Positions 26,185 through 33,413 of a stretch of 64,000 nt of DNA are shown piece by piece. The notes below the pieces were generated by a model, which saw only the letters and a program-made list of their open reading frames with translations, had not been told where the DNA came from and did not search any database. Source of the stretch: Geomonas ferrireducens (GTDB lineage: Bacteria > Desulfobacterota > Desulfuromonadia > Geobacterales > Geobacteraceae); NCBI RefSeq assembly GCF_004917065.1, contig NZ_SSYA01000001.1, positions 1,806,161 through 1,870,160 on the forward strand. Direction: 5' to 3'. Made by a program: the position numbers and the translations under genes. The number at the start of each line of letters is the position of its first letter. Positions within the stretch are counted from its first letter, which is position 1.

Positions 26185-27435
26185 TTACCTTATCAACGCC
26201 CACCCCCACAAAAAATAATGCTTCGACAGATAACATATAGCGTCAAATGTGTCGCGGAATTGCGGGGTCCATTGGTAGTACAGAAAGCATGCAAAAGCAT
26301 AGTTACCCAGCACCAGCCCAGCGACAAACTGAAGTTTCCGGTCTAGGTAAAGCCAACGCCCCTGGATTACTTTAAAAGCCTTCTCAATTTTTGCATGAAG
26401 TGATGAGTATTCCTTTTCCAGCAAGCCTTCCTGGTAGGCGTACTCTTCCTTTATGGCTTCCAGGTTGGCTACTTGATTTTTGAGCAGCAACGCCATCAGG
26501 ATCGTGAAAATGGATATACCACAGATGATGGAAGTGTTTTTACCATAATCGCCCTTCGTATCCAGTTGTGTCGATGCGATTATGAGGGCCAGTGGCACTC
26601 CCAAAAGTTTGTCCTGAATGTCGGAGAATACCTTGTTTATTCTGAGGATAAATTCGGATTTCCTTTTTTCGATCTCATCCCTAATCTTGTCAAACGAGAA
26701 CTCGCTGACGAATACTGCGTAATTGTCAGTTGCTCTCCTGGTAACATCATCTAGCGAAGATATCAAGGATGTGAATGGGGTTCTGCTGCTCTTAATGGTG
26801 TCGACCACTACTCCCTTAAGGATATCCCTCTTGTTTGCCTCGTGCGGCGTGGATTCGAGAAAATGGAGCAGCGTTTCAGACTGAGATGCTTTTTCCACAT
26901 CTGCAGCACCGTACTCTACACGCACTTCATATTTCTCTTTCAAAAGAAAAACCAAAGTAAGGACGCCCGAGCTTGACATGTCCGCAAAATCAGAAAGTCG
27001 TTGCAGGGTCTGGACAAAGGAGAGAATCGAGAGATATTTCGAGACGATCTGGGGTGGGGCTCCGTCGTCTTCTGAGCAGTAGTTGATATCCTCGACAAAG
27101 AACGCGATGGGTTTTTTAGTTAAAGCTGTGGGGAGATCAAGGAGCTCCTGGAATGTCCGTACAAAAGGGATGGTGGGGCCATTGCTTGTATTGAGCTCTA
27201 TGTGAAACGTCTTCCCGCTGTGCAAGTCGAGGTTGATGTCAGATACAAGGATGCTGCGATCGTCAAGGTGAACACTCTCCGTAAGGCCCGCAGCCTCAAG
27301 TTCTGAAAGCTGCGTGAGCACGTTCGGAGTCAAGGGGGGCAGGTATCCTGCTACGGTTCTCGGCCCCCATTTGGAGTCGCCCATGGATCGGTAAACGACC
27401 GCAAGAAGCTTAAGTTTCTGTTGTGCTGTCAGCAT
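26185..27435 (-). CDS. Membrane protein paired with the NdpA-like gene
   Basis: A 416-residue protein with no family I recognise. The first about 260 residues are soluble. Two hydrophobic segments lie near residues 285-330 (VPLALIIAST and IICGISIFTILMALLL), then a charged, probably coiled stretch (LEAIKEEYAYQEGLLEKEYSSLHAKIEKAF), then hydrophobic segments to the C-terminus (FVAGLVLGNYAFACFLYYQW). Its start overlaps the end of the upstream NdpA-like gene by 26 bases, so the two are translationally coupled. The pair is AT-richer than the core and sits where islands carry cargo. A two-part defence role (DNA-associated sensor plus membrane effector) is inference only. Confidence 0.6.
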   Translation of the reverse strand: MLTAQQKLKLLAVVYRSMGDSKWGPRTVAGYLPPLTPNVLTQLSELEAAGLTESVHLDDRSILVSDINLDLHSGKTFHIELNTSNGPTIPFVRTFQELLDLPTALTKKPIAFFVEDINYCSEDDGAPPQIVSKYLSILSFVQTLQRLSDFADMSSSGVLTLVFLLKEKYEVRVEYGAADVEKASQSETLLHFLESTPHEANKRDILKGVVVDTIKSSRTPFTSLISSLDDVTRRATDNYAVFVSEFSFDKIRDEIEKRKSEFILRINKVFSDIQDKLLGVPLALIIASTQLDTKGDYGKNTSIICGISIFTILMALLLKNQVANLEAIKEEYAYQEGLLEKEYSSLHAKIEKAFKVIQGRWLYLDRKLQFVAGLVLGNYAFACFLYYQWTPQFRDTFDAICYLSKHYFLWGWALIR

Positions 27436-28540
27436 GGATATCGTCCAGTTCCTGCTTTAAATCTTGTGGTAGTCCGTTAATCGTCAAGGTCTGTTTGGCT
27501 TTGTCATAATGGACCCGTTTCCCAAGCAACTCAGAGTCAAAACTAATAGTTAGTCCCTTCTCTTTCCCTGAAAATCTGTACAATCTCCTTAAGCTGCCGG
27601 CATGGGGTTCGAACCCGCTGGTTAGCTGATACTTCTCATCGTTCACAAATTCAAGGAATTCATTTGGGACGATCTCCCATACGTGATTTGCCAACTCGTC
27701 TAAGAGGACCGGCTCCCTGCTTTTCCTCTTCTTCTCGCAGTAGTCGAAGCACAATTTTTTTAATGCCTGTTTGTCTTCTTCTAGAAGATTTTTGGCATCA
27801 CCAAAGTCCTTAACAGCTTGGACAAGTTTTTCGGTTAACCTCTTTGACTCGGTGAATTCATCGCACCCTAGGAATTCTCTGAAATACTTCGATATACCTT
27901 CAGTGCCCCGGCCTTTAATAAATGATAAATATTTACTGGAGGTATCAGTTTCCCAGTCGGTTACATTAAGTCTAGCAGCAAAATGTAGTTTATCTAGGTC
28001 CAGATGCATTGTTTTGTTTACTTCTAAGGTTGCTTCATCTATTGCTGTGCCACCTTTATCATTGAGCATCACTACCATTACATAATTTTTCATCTCAGTT
28101 TTGTAGTGTATGAATGCTATATATCCACCGGTGGCAAGTGTAGCATCCTTAATTCTATTCTGCAATCTGACCATTGAGTTATGTGTGAATTTAACAAACA
28201 AAGCTTGGTCAGATAAATAGCTCTTTACATATTTGGAAAAGGGATAATTTTCAGTGTCAGGATTGAAAATTCCGTAAGCCCTTGCACTTTTACTGTTGTA
28301 CACGTTCAATATATCTCTTACTAAATCTTCGACTTCTACAGAAACGTTTAAAACCTCTTCCCTGGTCTTAATGCTTGCTTCTGTCGCACCTGCTTTTTTT
28401 AATACTCTGTGAATAATAAAGTTTTCAATCACAGCCGTCTCCTCATCGCTTAACGTCGGATAAATGATGCTCCCCTCCTGCAAGCCTAGATTGAGCGGAT
28501 TGGCCGCGCTGGGGAACATTTGAACAAACGCTTGTAGCAT
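27410..28540 (-). CDS. Nucleoid-associated protein NdpA/NA37-like
   Basis: A 376-residue protein resembling the 37-kDa nucleoid-associated family (NdpA/YejK). Family-like segments are IENFIIHRVLKKAG at the N-terminus, VYNSKSARAYGIF near residue 80, SMVRLQNRI near 121 and GGYIAFIHYKTEMKNYVMVVMLND near 138-161. Typical members are about 335 residues and bind DNA. It is the first gene of a coupled pair with the membrane protein downstream. The ribosome binding site before the first ATG is weak; the ATG at residue 8 is an alternative start. NdpA-like genes are core in some bacteria, but here it is island cargo with low GC. Confidence 0.65.
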   Translation of the reverse strand: MLQAFVQMFPSAANPLNLGLQEGSIIYPTLSDEETAVIENFIIHRVLKKAGATEASIKTREEVLNVSVEVEDLVRDILNVYNSKSARAYGIFNPDTENYPFSKYVKSYLSDQALFVKFTHNSMVRLQNRIKDATLATGGYIAFIHYKTEMKNYVMVVMLNDKGGTAIDEATLEVNKTMHLDLDKLHFAARLNVTDWETDTSSKYLSFIKGRGTEGISKYFREFLGCDEFTESKRLTEKLVQAVKDFGDAKNLLEEDKQALKKLCFDYCEKKRKSREPVLLDELANHVWEIVPNEFLEFVNDEKYQLTSGFEPHAGSLRRLYRFSGKEKGLTISFDSELLGKRVHYDKAKQTLTINGLPQDLKQELDDIHADSTTET

Positions 28541-28778
28541 GCAGGCTGTTAAATGGCAATGAATCTTCGTTGAGCTCGACTAATTTTGGTTCTCACCACT
28601 TTAACAAGCTACCTCCGACTACGGACACAATAAGTCGTGGAAGAGCCCTTTGTGGATGCCCGGCATGCACCTCGCTAAATCATTCTGTGGCGGCGCCTTT
28701 ATCTTCTCATACATGAAAACTAGGACGGCGTGAGGAGAAGCATTGTCAGCGGAAAATCGTTCTGTTGTGGTGAACATC

Positions 28779-29027
28779 ATGACTACCCAAAATAAGAAAT
28801 GCTGCGCTGCCAAAACGCCGAGGGTAATTTATGAAGGGATTCCAGTGGGGTGCGCCACGGTCGATGGCACCGAAGCTTTGCTGGGCGAGGATACTCTTGA
28901 TACGGACTGGGACCTCTCCGACGGAGTAATGCCACCGCCGGGTTTTTGGCGCGGCACCCACCACCGGGACGGTACCAGGGTCCCTGGCTTTACAGAGGAA
29001 GAGTACCAAGTAGGAGATCGTTGGTAG
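28779..29027 (+). CDS. Small hypothetical protein of island A
   Basis: About 82 residues, beginning MTTQNKKCCAAKTPRVIYEG and rich in acidic residues and Gly/Pro (WDLSDGVMPPPGFWRG). The frame is open 36 bases further upstream, but ATG 28779 is the better start. No family or catalytic motif is recognised. It is on the opposite strand to most island A genes, with the 50-residue gene just after it. Confidence 0.45.
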   Translation: MTTQNKKCCAAKTPRVIYEGIPVGCATVDGTEALLGEDTLDTDWDLSDGVMPPPGFWRGTHHRDGTRVPGFTEEEYQVGDRW

Positions 29028-29044
29028 ACAGCCATGGAGCGATT

Positions 29045-29197
29045 ATGACCGAAGAGGAGAAGTTCCTACAGAAGGCAGCGCTACTGAAGCAAGCGATCCG
29101 GTTTGCAGAAGACTTGGATCAGTCAAAGGCGTCCCCACCAACGCTGAAAAACCGACTGCAGACGAATAGACGACGGCCCGAAAGGCGGCAAACTTGA
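29045..29197 (+). CDS. Very small hypothetical protein (50 residues)
   Basis: MTEEEKFLQKAALLKQAIRFAEDLDQ... is helix-forming at first, and its end is very basic (NRRRPERRQT). It starts 17 bases after the preceding small gene. No family is recognised. It could be a phage-type small DNA- or RNA-binding protein, but the basic tail is the only hint. Confidence 0.4.
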   Translation: MTEEEKFLQKAALLKQAIRFAEDLDQSKASPPTLKNRLQTNRRRPERRQT

Positions 29198-29243
29198 GCA
29201 AACTAGCATGCAATGCGTGCGTTTGTTGCATTCTAGGAAGCGA

Positions 29244-29606
29244 CTACTTCCTTTTATTATCCTTTTTGGCGGTTGTGCATGGATACATGCTTTTGAGAGC
29301 AAGGAATAATACCGAATCGATTGTAAATAATGGTTTTGCATCCTCTTTCATTTCATGTAAAGCCAAATACGCATCTAGAATCTTTCTGTATTTCAAATCT
29401 TTTCCTTCTGGCACACAAAACAACTTTTTCTGATGTGACACTTCAAGATAATAATTCGCATCTTCTAAGCCTACGCCTACACCCTGGACATAGGCAGTCA
29501 CCAGATCCTCAGATTGTGGGACCGTTTCATACATAGCGACAGAGATGCGATCAGCATTGCTTACAACTGGCAATAAAAGTACGGCAGCAAACACCAGAAA
29601 ACGCAT
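29244..29606 (-). CDS. Rap1a/Tai-like small exported protein
   Basis: A 120-residue protein with a signal peptide (MRFLVFAAVLLLPVVSNA). The mature part has the Rap1a/Tai layout: VQGVGVGLEDANYYLE, then a conserved FCVPEG segment, and an end in MYPC, so one disulfide between two cysteines is likely. In Serratia such proteins neutralise type VI effectors in the periplasm; in others they have unknown roles. CTTGAAGGAGGATCT precedes ATG 29606, so the longer frame to 29651 is rejected. A terminator-like stem lies upstream at 29956-29985. Confidence 0.65.
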   Translation of the reverse strand: MRFLVFAAVLLLPVVSNADRISVAMYETVPQSEDLVTAYVQGVGVGLEDANYYLEVSHQKKLFCVPEGKDLKYRKILDAYLALHEMKEDAKPLFTIDSVLFLALKSMYPCTTAKKDNKRK

Positions 29607-30018
29607 AGATCCTCCTTCAAGGTTGGGTAATGATCCTGGCAAGGTCGTCACCCTCGCAGTCGGTTAAAGTGTACTGTCGCCGCTCCACGTGACCAAGTAG
29701 GTCACTCCGTCCTAGCAGCGAAAAGCTTGAGCCAGGGGACATCGACTAGTGACCAGAGCCTTAGATGGTAAAGACGCCGGCACAGAATGATACCTGAGAG
29801 GCCCGACTAGAGCCTAGAAATAAGATTTTTGACCGAGGTCCGGTCCAGGCACCAGTCTTCCCACGGGCAGTCAGGATGCTATCGTCATTCAACTTGGCTG
29901 TACCAATACTGTTATTTTTTCATCATGCCACGGCTCCTCCAGATGCTAAGAAAACGAGAGCCAGGGTAAGTTTCACCCTGGCTCTGCTTGCTGCCCCTCT
30001 GCCGTCCCCTAAAGAGAA
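29607..30018. other. Gap between island A operon end and the Rap1a-like gene
   Basis: About 412 bases. It holds the terminator of the leftward operon at 29950-29986. No gene is convincing; a 111-codon plus-strand frame from 29876 is antisense to the real gene at 30019. Confidence 0.55.
29950..29986 (-). terminator. Terminator of the leftward island A operon
   Basis: AGAGCCAGGGT and ACCCTGGCTCT form an 11-bp perfect stem, 33 bases past the stop at 30019, followed on the minus strand by CGTTTTC. Confidence 0.75.
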
Positions 30019-30564
30019 TCACCTATCGCCTAAACCGTTGGGGACACCCCACCGCCACACATTGTATACCCGCTGTGGTGTGAGCTGTTCAGCGACCTTT
30101 TCAAGCATTTGCTGCTGGGCCAGTGCTGCCATCTCGCTACTGTTCATCCGGCCCAGCTCCGTCGTTGAAACCCGGTCGATGTCTACTCCGAGTTTTAGGG
30201 CGGCCTGCTGATGCCCTGTCAGCTTCGAATTATCCTTCTTCTCGGACCTCCAGGCTGTGGGACCCATTCCATGAGTCGGCTTTTTCGGGGGGGGCTGCGC
30301 AGCCCGCGGCATGATGGGGGAAGAATCCTCAACCATCAGGCGTTCGTTACCCCAAGCACTTGGCTTGGCCCCCCAGCGAAGGTGCTTCTCTGGCTGTGTA
30401 GCTGGTTGCTTCGCCTTTGGTGCCGGCGGTGTTGATGACTGACGATTTTGACTTGTTTTCTGCTCTAGTTCTAGAGCCAGTTTAGCCGCCTCACGTGGGG
30501 GGTACCCAGCTTTTACAAAGGCACGACCGCGGGCCATCAAATTTTCCTGCCTAGATTTCTCCAT
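30019..30564 (-). CDS. Hypothetical island A protein (181 residues)
   Basis: A hydrophilic protein with no recognised family. It has a helical N-terminus (ENLMARGRAFVKAGYPPREAAKLALELEQK), a Pro/Lys/Gln-rich linker (residues about 38-100) and a helical C-terminus (STTELGRMNSSEMAALAQQQMLEKV). GAGGAG precedes the ATG. It is last in the leftward run of small genes and is followed by the terminator at 29950-29986. A DNA-packaging or replication accessory role is possible but not supported. Confidence 0.55.
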   Translation of the reverse strand: MEKSRQENLMARGRAFVKAGYPPREAAKLALELEQKTSQNRQSSTPPAPKAKQPATQPEKHLRWGAKPSAWGNERLMVEDSSPIMPRAAQPPPKKPTHGMGPTAWRSEKKDNSKLTGHQQAALKLGVDIDRVSTTELGRMNSSEMAALAQQQMLEKVAEQLTPQRVYNVWRWGVPNGLGDR

Positions 30565-30690
30565 GATTTCAGTCTCCTCTACTTTCTGGTTGTCTGGTCT
30601 GCGCTCTCCCTGTTCTACTCTTCTGGTGTTCTGACACTACGGGGCTCCCTGGCCCATGTGGTGGCGGCCATTAATTCCGGCATGCCCTCC

Positions 30691-30939
30691 TCAGTTGTAG
30701 GCGGGGCGATCATCCAGCCCCATCGCCGCCAATTCGGCCAACAGTTCTTTATCACTCATGCTGCTAAAGTCGTAATTTACCCCACGCACGTCAGGATGCC
30801 TCAGGAGCCATTCGTACTCATTCGGGGCAAGGCCCGCCTGAATAGCCAGCGCGGCGAGCTCGCCGTTTGTGATGTTTCGCAATGTGGCTTCGAGGAGTTT
30901 CTCCCGGCCTCTTTCCAGCCGCTGCAGTCTTTTTCTCAT
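30691..30939 (-). CDS. Small hypothetical protein (82 residues)
   Basis: MRKRLQRLERGREKLLEATL gives a basic helix, and SMSDKELLAELAAMGLDDRPAYN ends the protein. I recognise no family. Its start overlaps the stop of the 98-residue gene upstream (ATGA), so the two are translated together. Length and helix content are typical of small phage or satellite regulatory proteins. Confidence 0.5.
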   Translation of the reverse strand: MRKRLQRLERGREKLLEATLRNITNGELAALAIQAGLAPNEYEWLLRHPDVRGVNYDFSSMSDKELLAELAAMGLDDRPAYN

Positions 30940-31232
30940 TTATCTCCCCCCTTCAGGAGTTGCTCAAGTGCTTCGACTCGCTGCTCCACGTCTCCACTTT
31001 CGATCATTCGCGCCAAGAGGCTTAGAATGTTGCCCAGCTTGGAGGCGTCAGCTATATCAAGGCGCCCCGCTCTCGCTTCCCGGTACACAGCCGCGAGTTC
31101 TGCTCGGCAATGTTCCACCTTGCTAAGAGCCTTCCTTGCTTTAGGGGGGAGGGGGGTGCTGAGGCATTTACCCGACTTTCCTTTGCCTGGTAAGGTTTTA
31201 CCCATAGGGGTGGCTTTTGTTTTCGGTTGCAT
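30936..31232 (-). CDS. Small basic hypothetical protein (98 residues)
   Basis: A Lys/Pro-rich N-terminus (MQPKTKATPMGKTLPGKGKSGK) is followed by a helical region (VEHCRAELAAVYREARAGR) and an acidic helix ending KGGDK. AAGGAG lies upstream of ATG 31232; the GTG at 31235 is an alternative start. It is coupled to the next gene by ATGA. The family is not recognised. Confidence 0.5.
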   Translation of the reverse strand: MQPKTKATPMGKTLPGKGKSGKCLSTPLPPKARKALSKVEHCRAELAAVYREARAGRLDIADASKLGNILSLLARMIESGDVEQRVEALEQLLKGGDK

Positions 31233-31249
31233 CACCTGCTCCTTGCTGC

Positions 31250-31495
31250 CTAGTTTCTAGCCCGATCCTGAAGGGCCTTTTTGACACTCCACTTAAGCCG
31301 CCGGTGCACCTCAATAAACTCCTGTAGGTCCACGTCCTCCGAGAACTGGCGCCGGGTCTCCCGCAGGGTCTTGTTGTCAGTAAAAATGTATTCCGTCTCT
31401 TGGCTGTTGAGACTGGGAACCATCCGACAACTGAGCCCTTTAAGCTCACACCATGCAGCCTCGTAGCTTGATTCAATCACAACTTCAGCCCTCAT
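31250..31495 (-). CDS. Small hypothetical protein, DUF5659-like
   Basis: 81 residues: ELKGLSCRMVPSLNSQETEYIFTDN, then ETRRQFSEDVDLQEFIEVHRRLKWSVKKAL. The pattern, a short strand pair and then a helical stretch ending in basic residues, recalls small phage proteins of the DUF5659 type, but this is a weak resemblance. AAGGAGGGCCACA precedes the ATG. It lies inside the leftward operon, overlapping the replication gene by 11 bases. Confidence 0.5.
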   Translation of the reverse strand: MRAEVVIESSYEAAWCELKGLSCRMVPSLNSQETEYIFTDNKTLRETRRQFSEDVDLQEFIEVHRRLKWSVKKALQDRARN

Positions 31496-32270
31496 TGTGG
31501 CCCTCCTTGTCCTGATAGGTTCCTATACGTCGATTAAGATCGAAAAAATCGGCATAATCGTATTGCTCTGATTCCATCGCTGGCTCCTCATCCTCCCACC
31601 TGTGCCCGTTCAGCCACTTTTCCGGAAGAGGGATGTACTGGCCTCTGTCCTTCTGCCAGCCGGCGGAGCGTTTTTGCCGTTCCAAAGCGGAGAGCATACC
31701 GGCGAGTAAATGCTCGTCAGGGTTGATCTTCAACCAGGTTTTTTGGGCTGCTAGCTTTGCCCCCTTTTTGGGGTATGCCTCCCAGAATTGAGCGAAGAGC
31801 GGTGAGTCAAAAGTCTGTTTCTTCGGCTTCGGCAAAGGTTTTTTTAGAGGTTCTGGATTGGGATCTGGATTAGGTTCTTTAGTAGACGTGCGTGATCCCT
31901 TCGGCTTCCCTCTACTATCACTTCTTGATCCCTCTGGCCGTTCTGGTAACCGCTTAGAATCAATAAGCCTTATCCCTCTGCTATCCCTCTGCGATCCCTC
32001 CGTTATCACTAGCGCGATCACCCCGCGTTGATTTTGCCGCTTCCTAGTGTTTTCAGGGTATTCGATGTGGGCTCCAATCTCCTCTATGAACCTCTTTACT
32101 CTGCCTTCCGACCACCTCCAGAGCTTTGAATAGCCGCAAACAGAGACTGGGTTTTCTAAGTCATAGTCGCAAGTCAGAGAGAAAATCGCTTCCAGTCGGG
32201 TGAACGGGCGGTCGCGAGGGAGGTCCTTGACGAGCACCTTCGAAATGGGGATCCATCCCCCGCGGTTCAC
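31485..32270 (-). CDS. Satellite/phage replication protein
   Basis: A 261-residue protein. Its N-terminal half looks like a winged-helix domain (RLEAIFSLTCDYDLENPVSVC, SEGRVKRFIEEIG). A charged Pro-rich linker full of Lys, Pro and Asn follows (residues about 110-165). The C-terminal domain has FWEAYPKKGAKLAAQKTWLKI and ends WKDRGQYIPLPEKWLNGHRWEDEE in outline, the motif set of phage replication initiators and loaders. The start GTG 32270 overlaps the upstream stop (GTGA). The island B gene at 37164 has the same layout (VGKVKRFLKEM, LWDVYPKK), so the two are related. Confidence 0.7.
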   Translation of the reverse strand: MNRGGWIPISKVLVKDLPRDRPFTRLEAIFSLTCDYDLENPVSVCGYSKLWRWSEGRVKRFIEEIGAHIEYPENTRKRQNQRGVIALVITEGSQRDSRGIRLIDSKRLPERPEGSRSDSRGKPKGSRTSTKEPNPDPNPEPLKKPLPKPKKQTFDSPLFAQFWEAYPKKGAKLAAQKTWLKINPDEHLLAGMLSALERQKRSAGWQKDRGQYIPLPEKWLNGHRWEDEEPAMESEQYDYADFFDLNRRIGTYQDKEGHNEG

Positions 32271-32533
32271 TCTGCAACTCCGTTGACCCGCTCGACCTGC
32301 AGCGCACGGCACGCCCCCACGATATTGATGTAGACGTTAGTGATCTTTTTGGCTGGAATGTCCAGCCTTTTCCCCTTGTCGAAGTTGTCAATTAGCAGTC
32401 GCGCCTCCGGAGTGTCTTCAGTTGACATCACACAGCGGGCCGAGCACGGCTGCTTTTCGACAACGACGCTTAACCCGGCCGCTTGCAATATTGCAGCGTG
32501 CCAGATCTGCCTTGTGGTTATCCTCGGAACCAT
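32267..32533 (-). CDS. Small hypothetical protein (88 residues)
   Basis: MVPRITTRQIWHAAILQAAG starts the protein; three cysteines (CSARC and CRAL) and a helical region follow. The family is not recognised. AGGTGAAGG precedes the ATG, and its stop overlaps the start of the replication gene (GTGA), so it is co-translated. It follows the AlpA-type gene by 42 bases in the leftward operon. Confidence 0.5.
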   Translation of the reverse strand: MVPRITTRQIWHAAILQAAGLSVVVEKQPCSARCVMSTEDTPEARLLIDNFDKGKRLDIPAKKITNVYINIVGACRALQVERVNGVAE

Positions 32534-32575
32534 CCTTCACCTCGTTTTAGTCGTTTGCACATAAAACCGTTGGAT

Positions 32576-32824
32576 TTAATTGGTTACGCTGTTATCACCT
32601 CCTTCTTGATTCTTGTTCAGAAGTGCAAGAACTTCGGACTTCCTCCAGCAGGTGGTGCGCGGGCCGAGTTTGATCGGCTGCGGGTACTTCCCGCTCTTCA
32701 CGCCATTCCACCAAGATGTTTTGCAAATAGGGATGATCGGAGGGATGGGCGGGCTAGCCTTCGGGTCTCCAACGATTTGGGAGAGCCTCAACAAGGTGTT
32801 GTCCGTGGACAGCGATGCGTTCAT
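32576..32824 (-). CDS. AlpA-family transcriptional regulator
   Basis: 82 residues with the AlpA/excisionase pattern: LLRLSQIVG, then IPICKTSWWNGVKSGKYPQPIKLGPRTTCWRKSEVLALL. Its helix-turn-helix and 'WR.S.V..' end are diagnostic for this family. It probably controls excision or the early operon of the island. AAGGAGG lies seven bases before the ATG, but it sits in a perfect stem with CCTCCTT upstream (32831-32870), which would hide the ribosome binding site. Confidence 0.85.
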   Translation of the reverse strand: MNASLSTDNTLLRLSQIVGDPKASPPIPPIIPICKTSWWNGVKSGKYPQPIKLGPRTTCWRKSEVLALLNKNQEGGDNSVTN

Positions 32825-32830
32825 GATTGT

Positions 32831-32871
32831 ACCTCCTTGCGCGTGGTTGAATCTTGATACCGCAAGGAGGC
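32831..32871 (-). promoter_or_regulatory. Hairpin hiding the ribosome binding site of the AlpA gene
   Basis: On the minus strand GCCTCCTTGCG (32871-32861) is complementary to CGCAAGGAGG (32840-32831) with a 20-base loop. The second arm contains the AAGGAGG ribosome binding site. Ten base pairs are perfect. Confidence 0.75.
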
Positions 32872-32941
32872 TTAGGTGAGTATGGAAATGAAAAAGTGGG
32901 GAATTGTTTTCTAGGTGGGGGGATGCAAGGGGGGCGGTGCT

Positions 32942-33373
32942 TCAGTCTTTCATCACAGAATTTATGAAGATACGGGCAAGGGATTTACCTATTTCAGTGC
33001 GAGCCTCTTCGTCTGCAGTTGCCAAGGCCTTATTCCCAGCCTTTACTGACTTCAGGATTTTTTCGACTTTATCAGGGGAATTGTCTTCTCCCTTCTGCTC
33101 TAGGATTTTTCGATAGCATTCATCCTTTGTCTTGCACTCTGACGCCAACTCTTGAAACAGAAGGGCGTTCTCTATTGTCTCGTCTTTGGCCCCTTTCTTC
33201 CTACCTCGTGTTTCCTTCTTCTCTGGCAGATCAAGCGGCCTGCAGACGATCCATTCCGCAGCCTTCAATCTTTCTTGCTGTGTTAGCTGGTCGCCGTTCA
33301 GTATCTTGTTGGCAATGATTGCTTTCTGCCAGTCAAGTTTGGTGCCCAGTTTTTTCAAGTCATCAATACTCAT
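32942..33373 (-). CDS. Hypothetical island A protein (143 residues)
   Basis: MSIDDLKKLGTKLDWQKAII starts the protein. It is very charged with many Glu/Lys, has a basic patch (KKETRGRKKGAKDE) and no membrane segment. ATG 33373 is preferred: the frame opens at 33454, but that part has no ribosome binding site. The island's integrase lies 41 bases away on the same strand. The family is not recognised; a DNA-binding role is possible from the basic patch only. Confidence 0.5.
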   Translation of the reverse strand: MSIDDLKKLGTKLDWQKAIIANKILNGDQLTQQERLKAAEWIVCRPLDLPEKKETRGRKKGAKDETIENALLFQELASECKTKDECYRKILEQKGEDNSPDKVEKILKSVKAGNKALATADEEARTEIGKSLARIFINSVMKD

Positions 33374-33413
33374 CGAGTTGTGTCTCCTGTAGGGTGTGCT
33401 CGAATCCTGTTCG

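Noticed and set aside
28619-28813. 64-codon minus-strand frame
   Set aside because: No ribosome binding site, and it is antisense to the start of the gene at 28779.
30658-31260. 200-codon plus-strand frame in island A
   Set aside because: Antisense to three tightly overlapping small genes that each have good ribosome binding sites or ATGA coupling.
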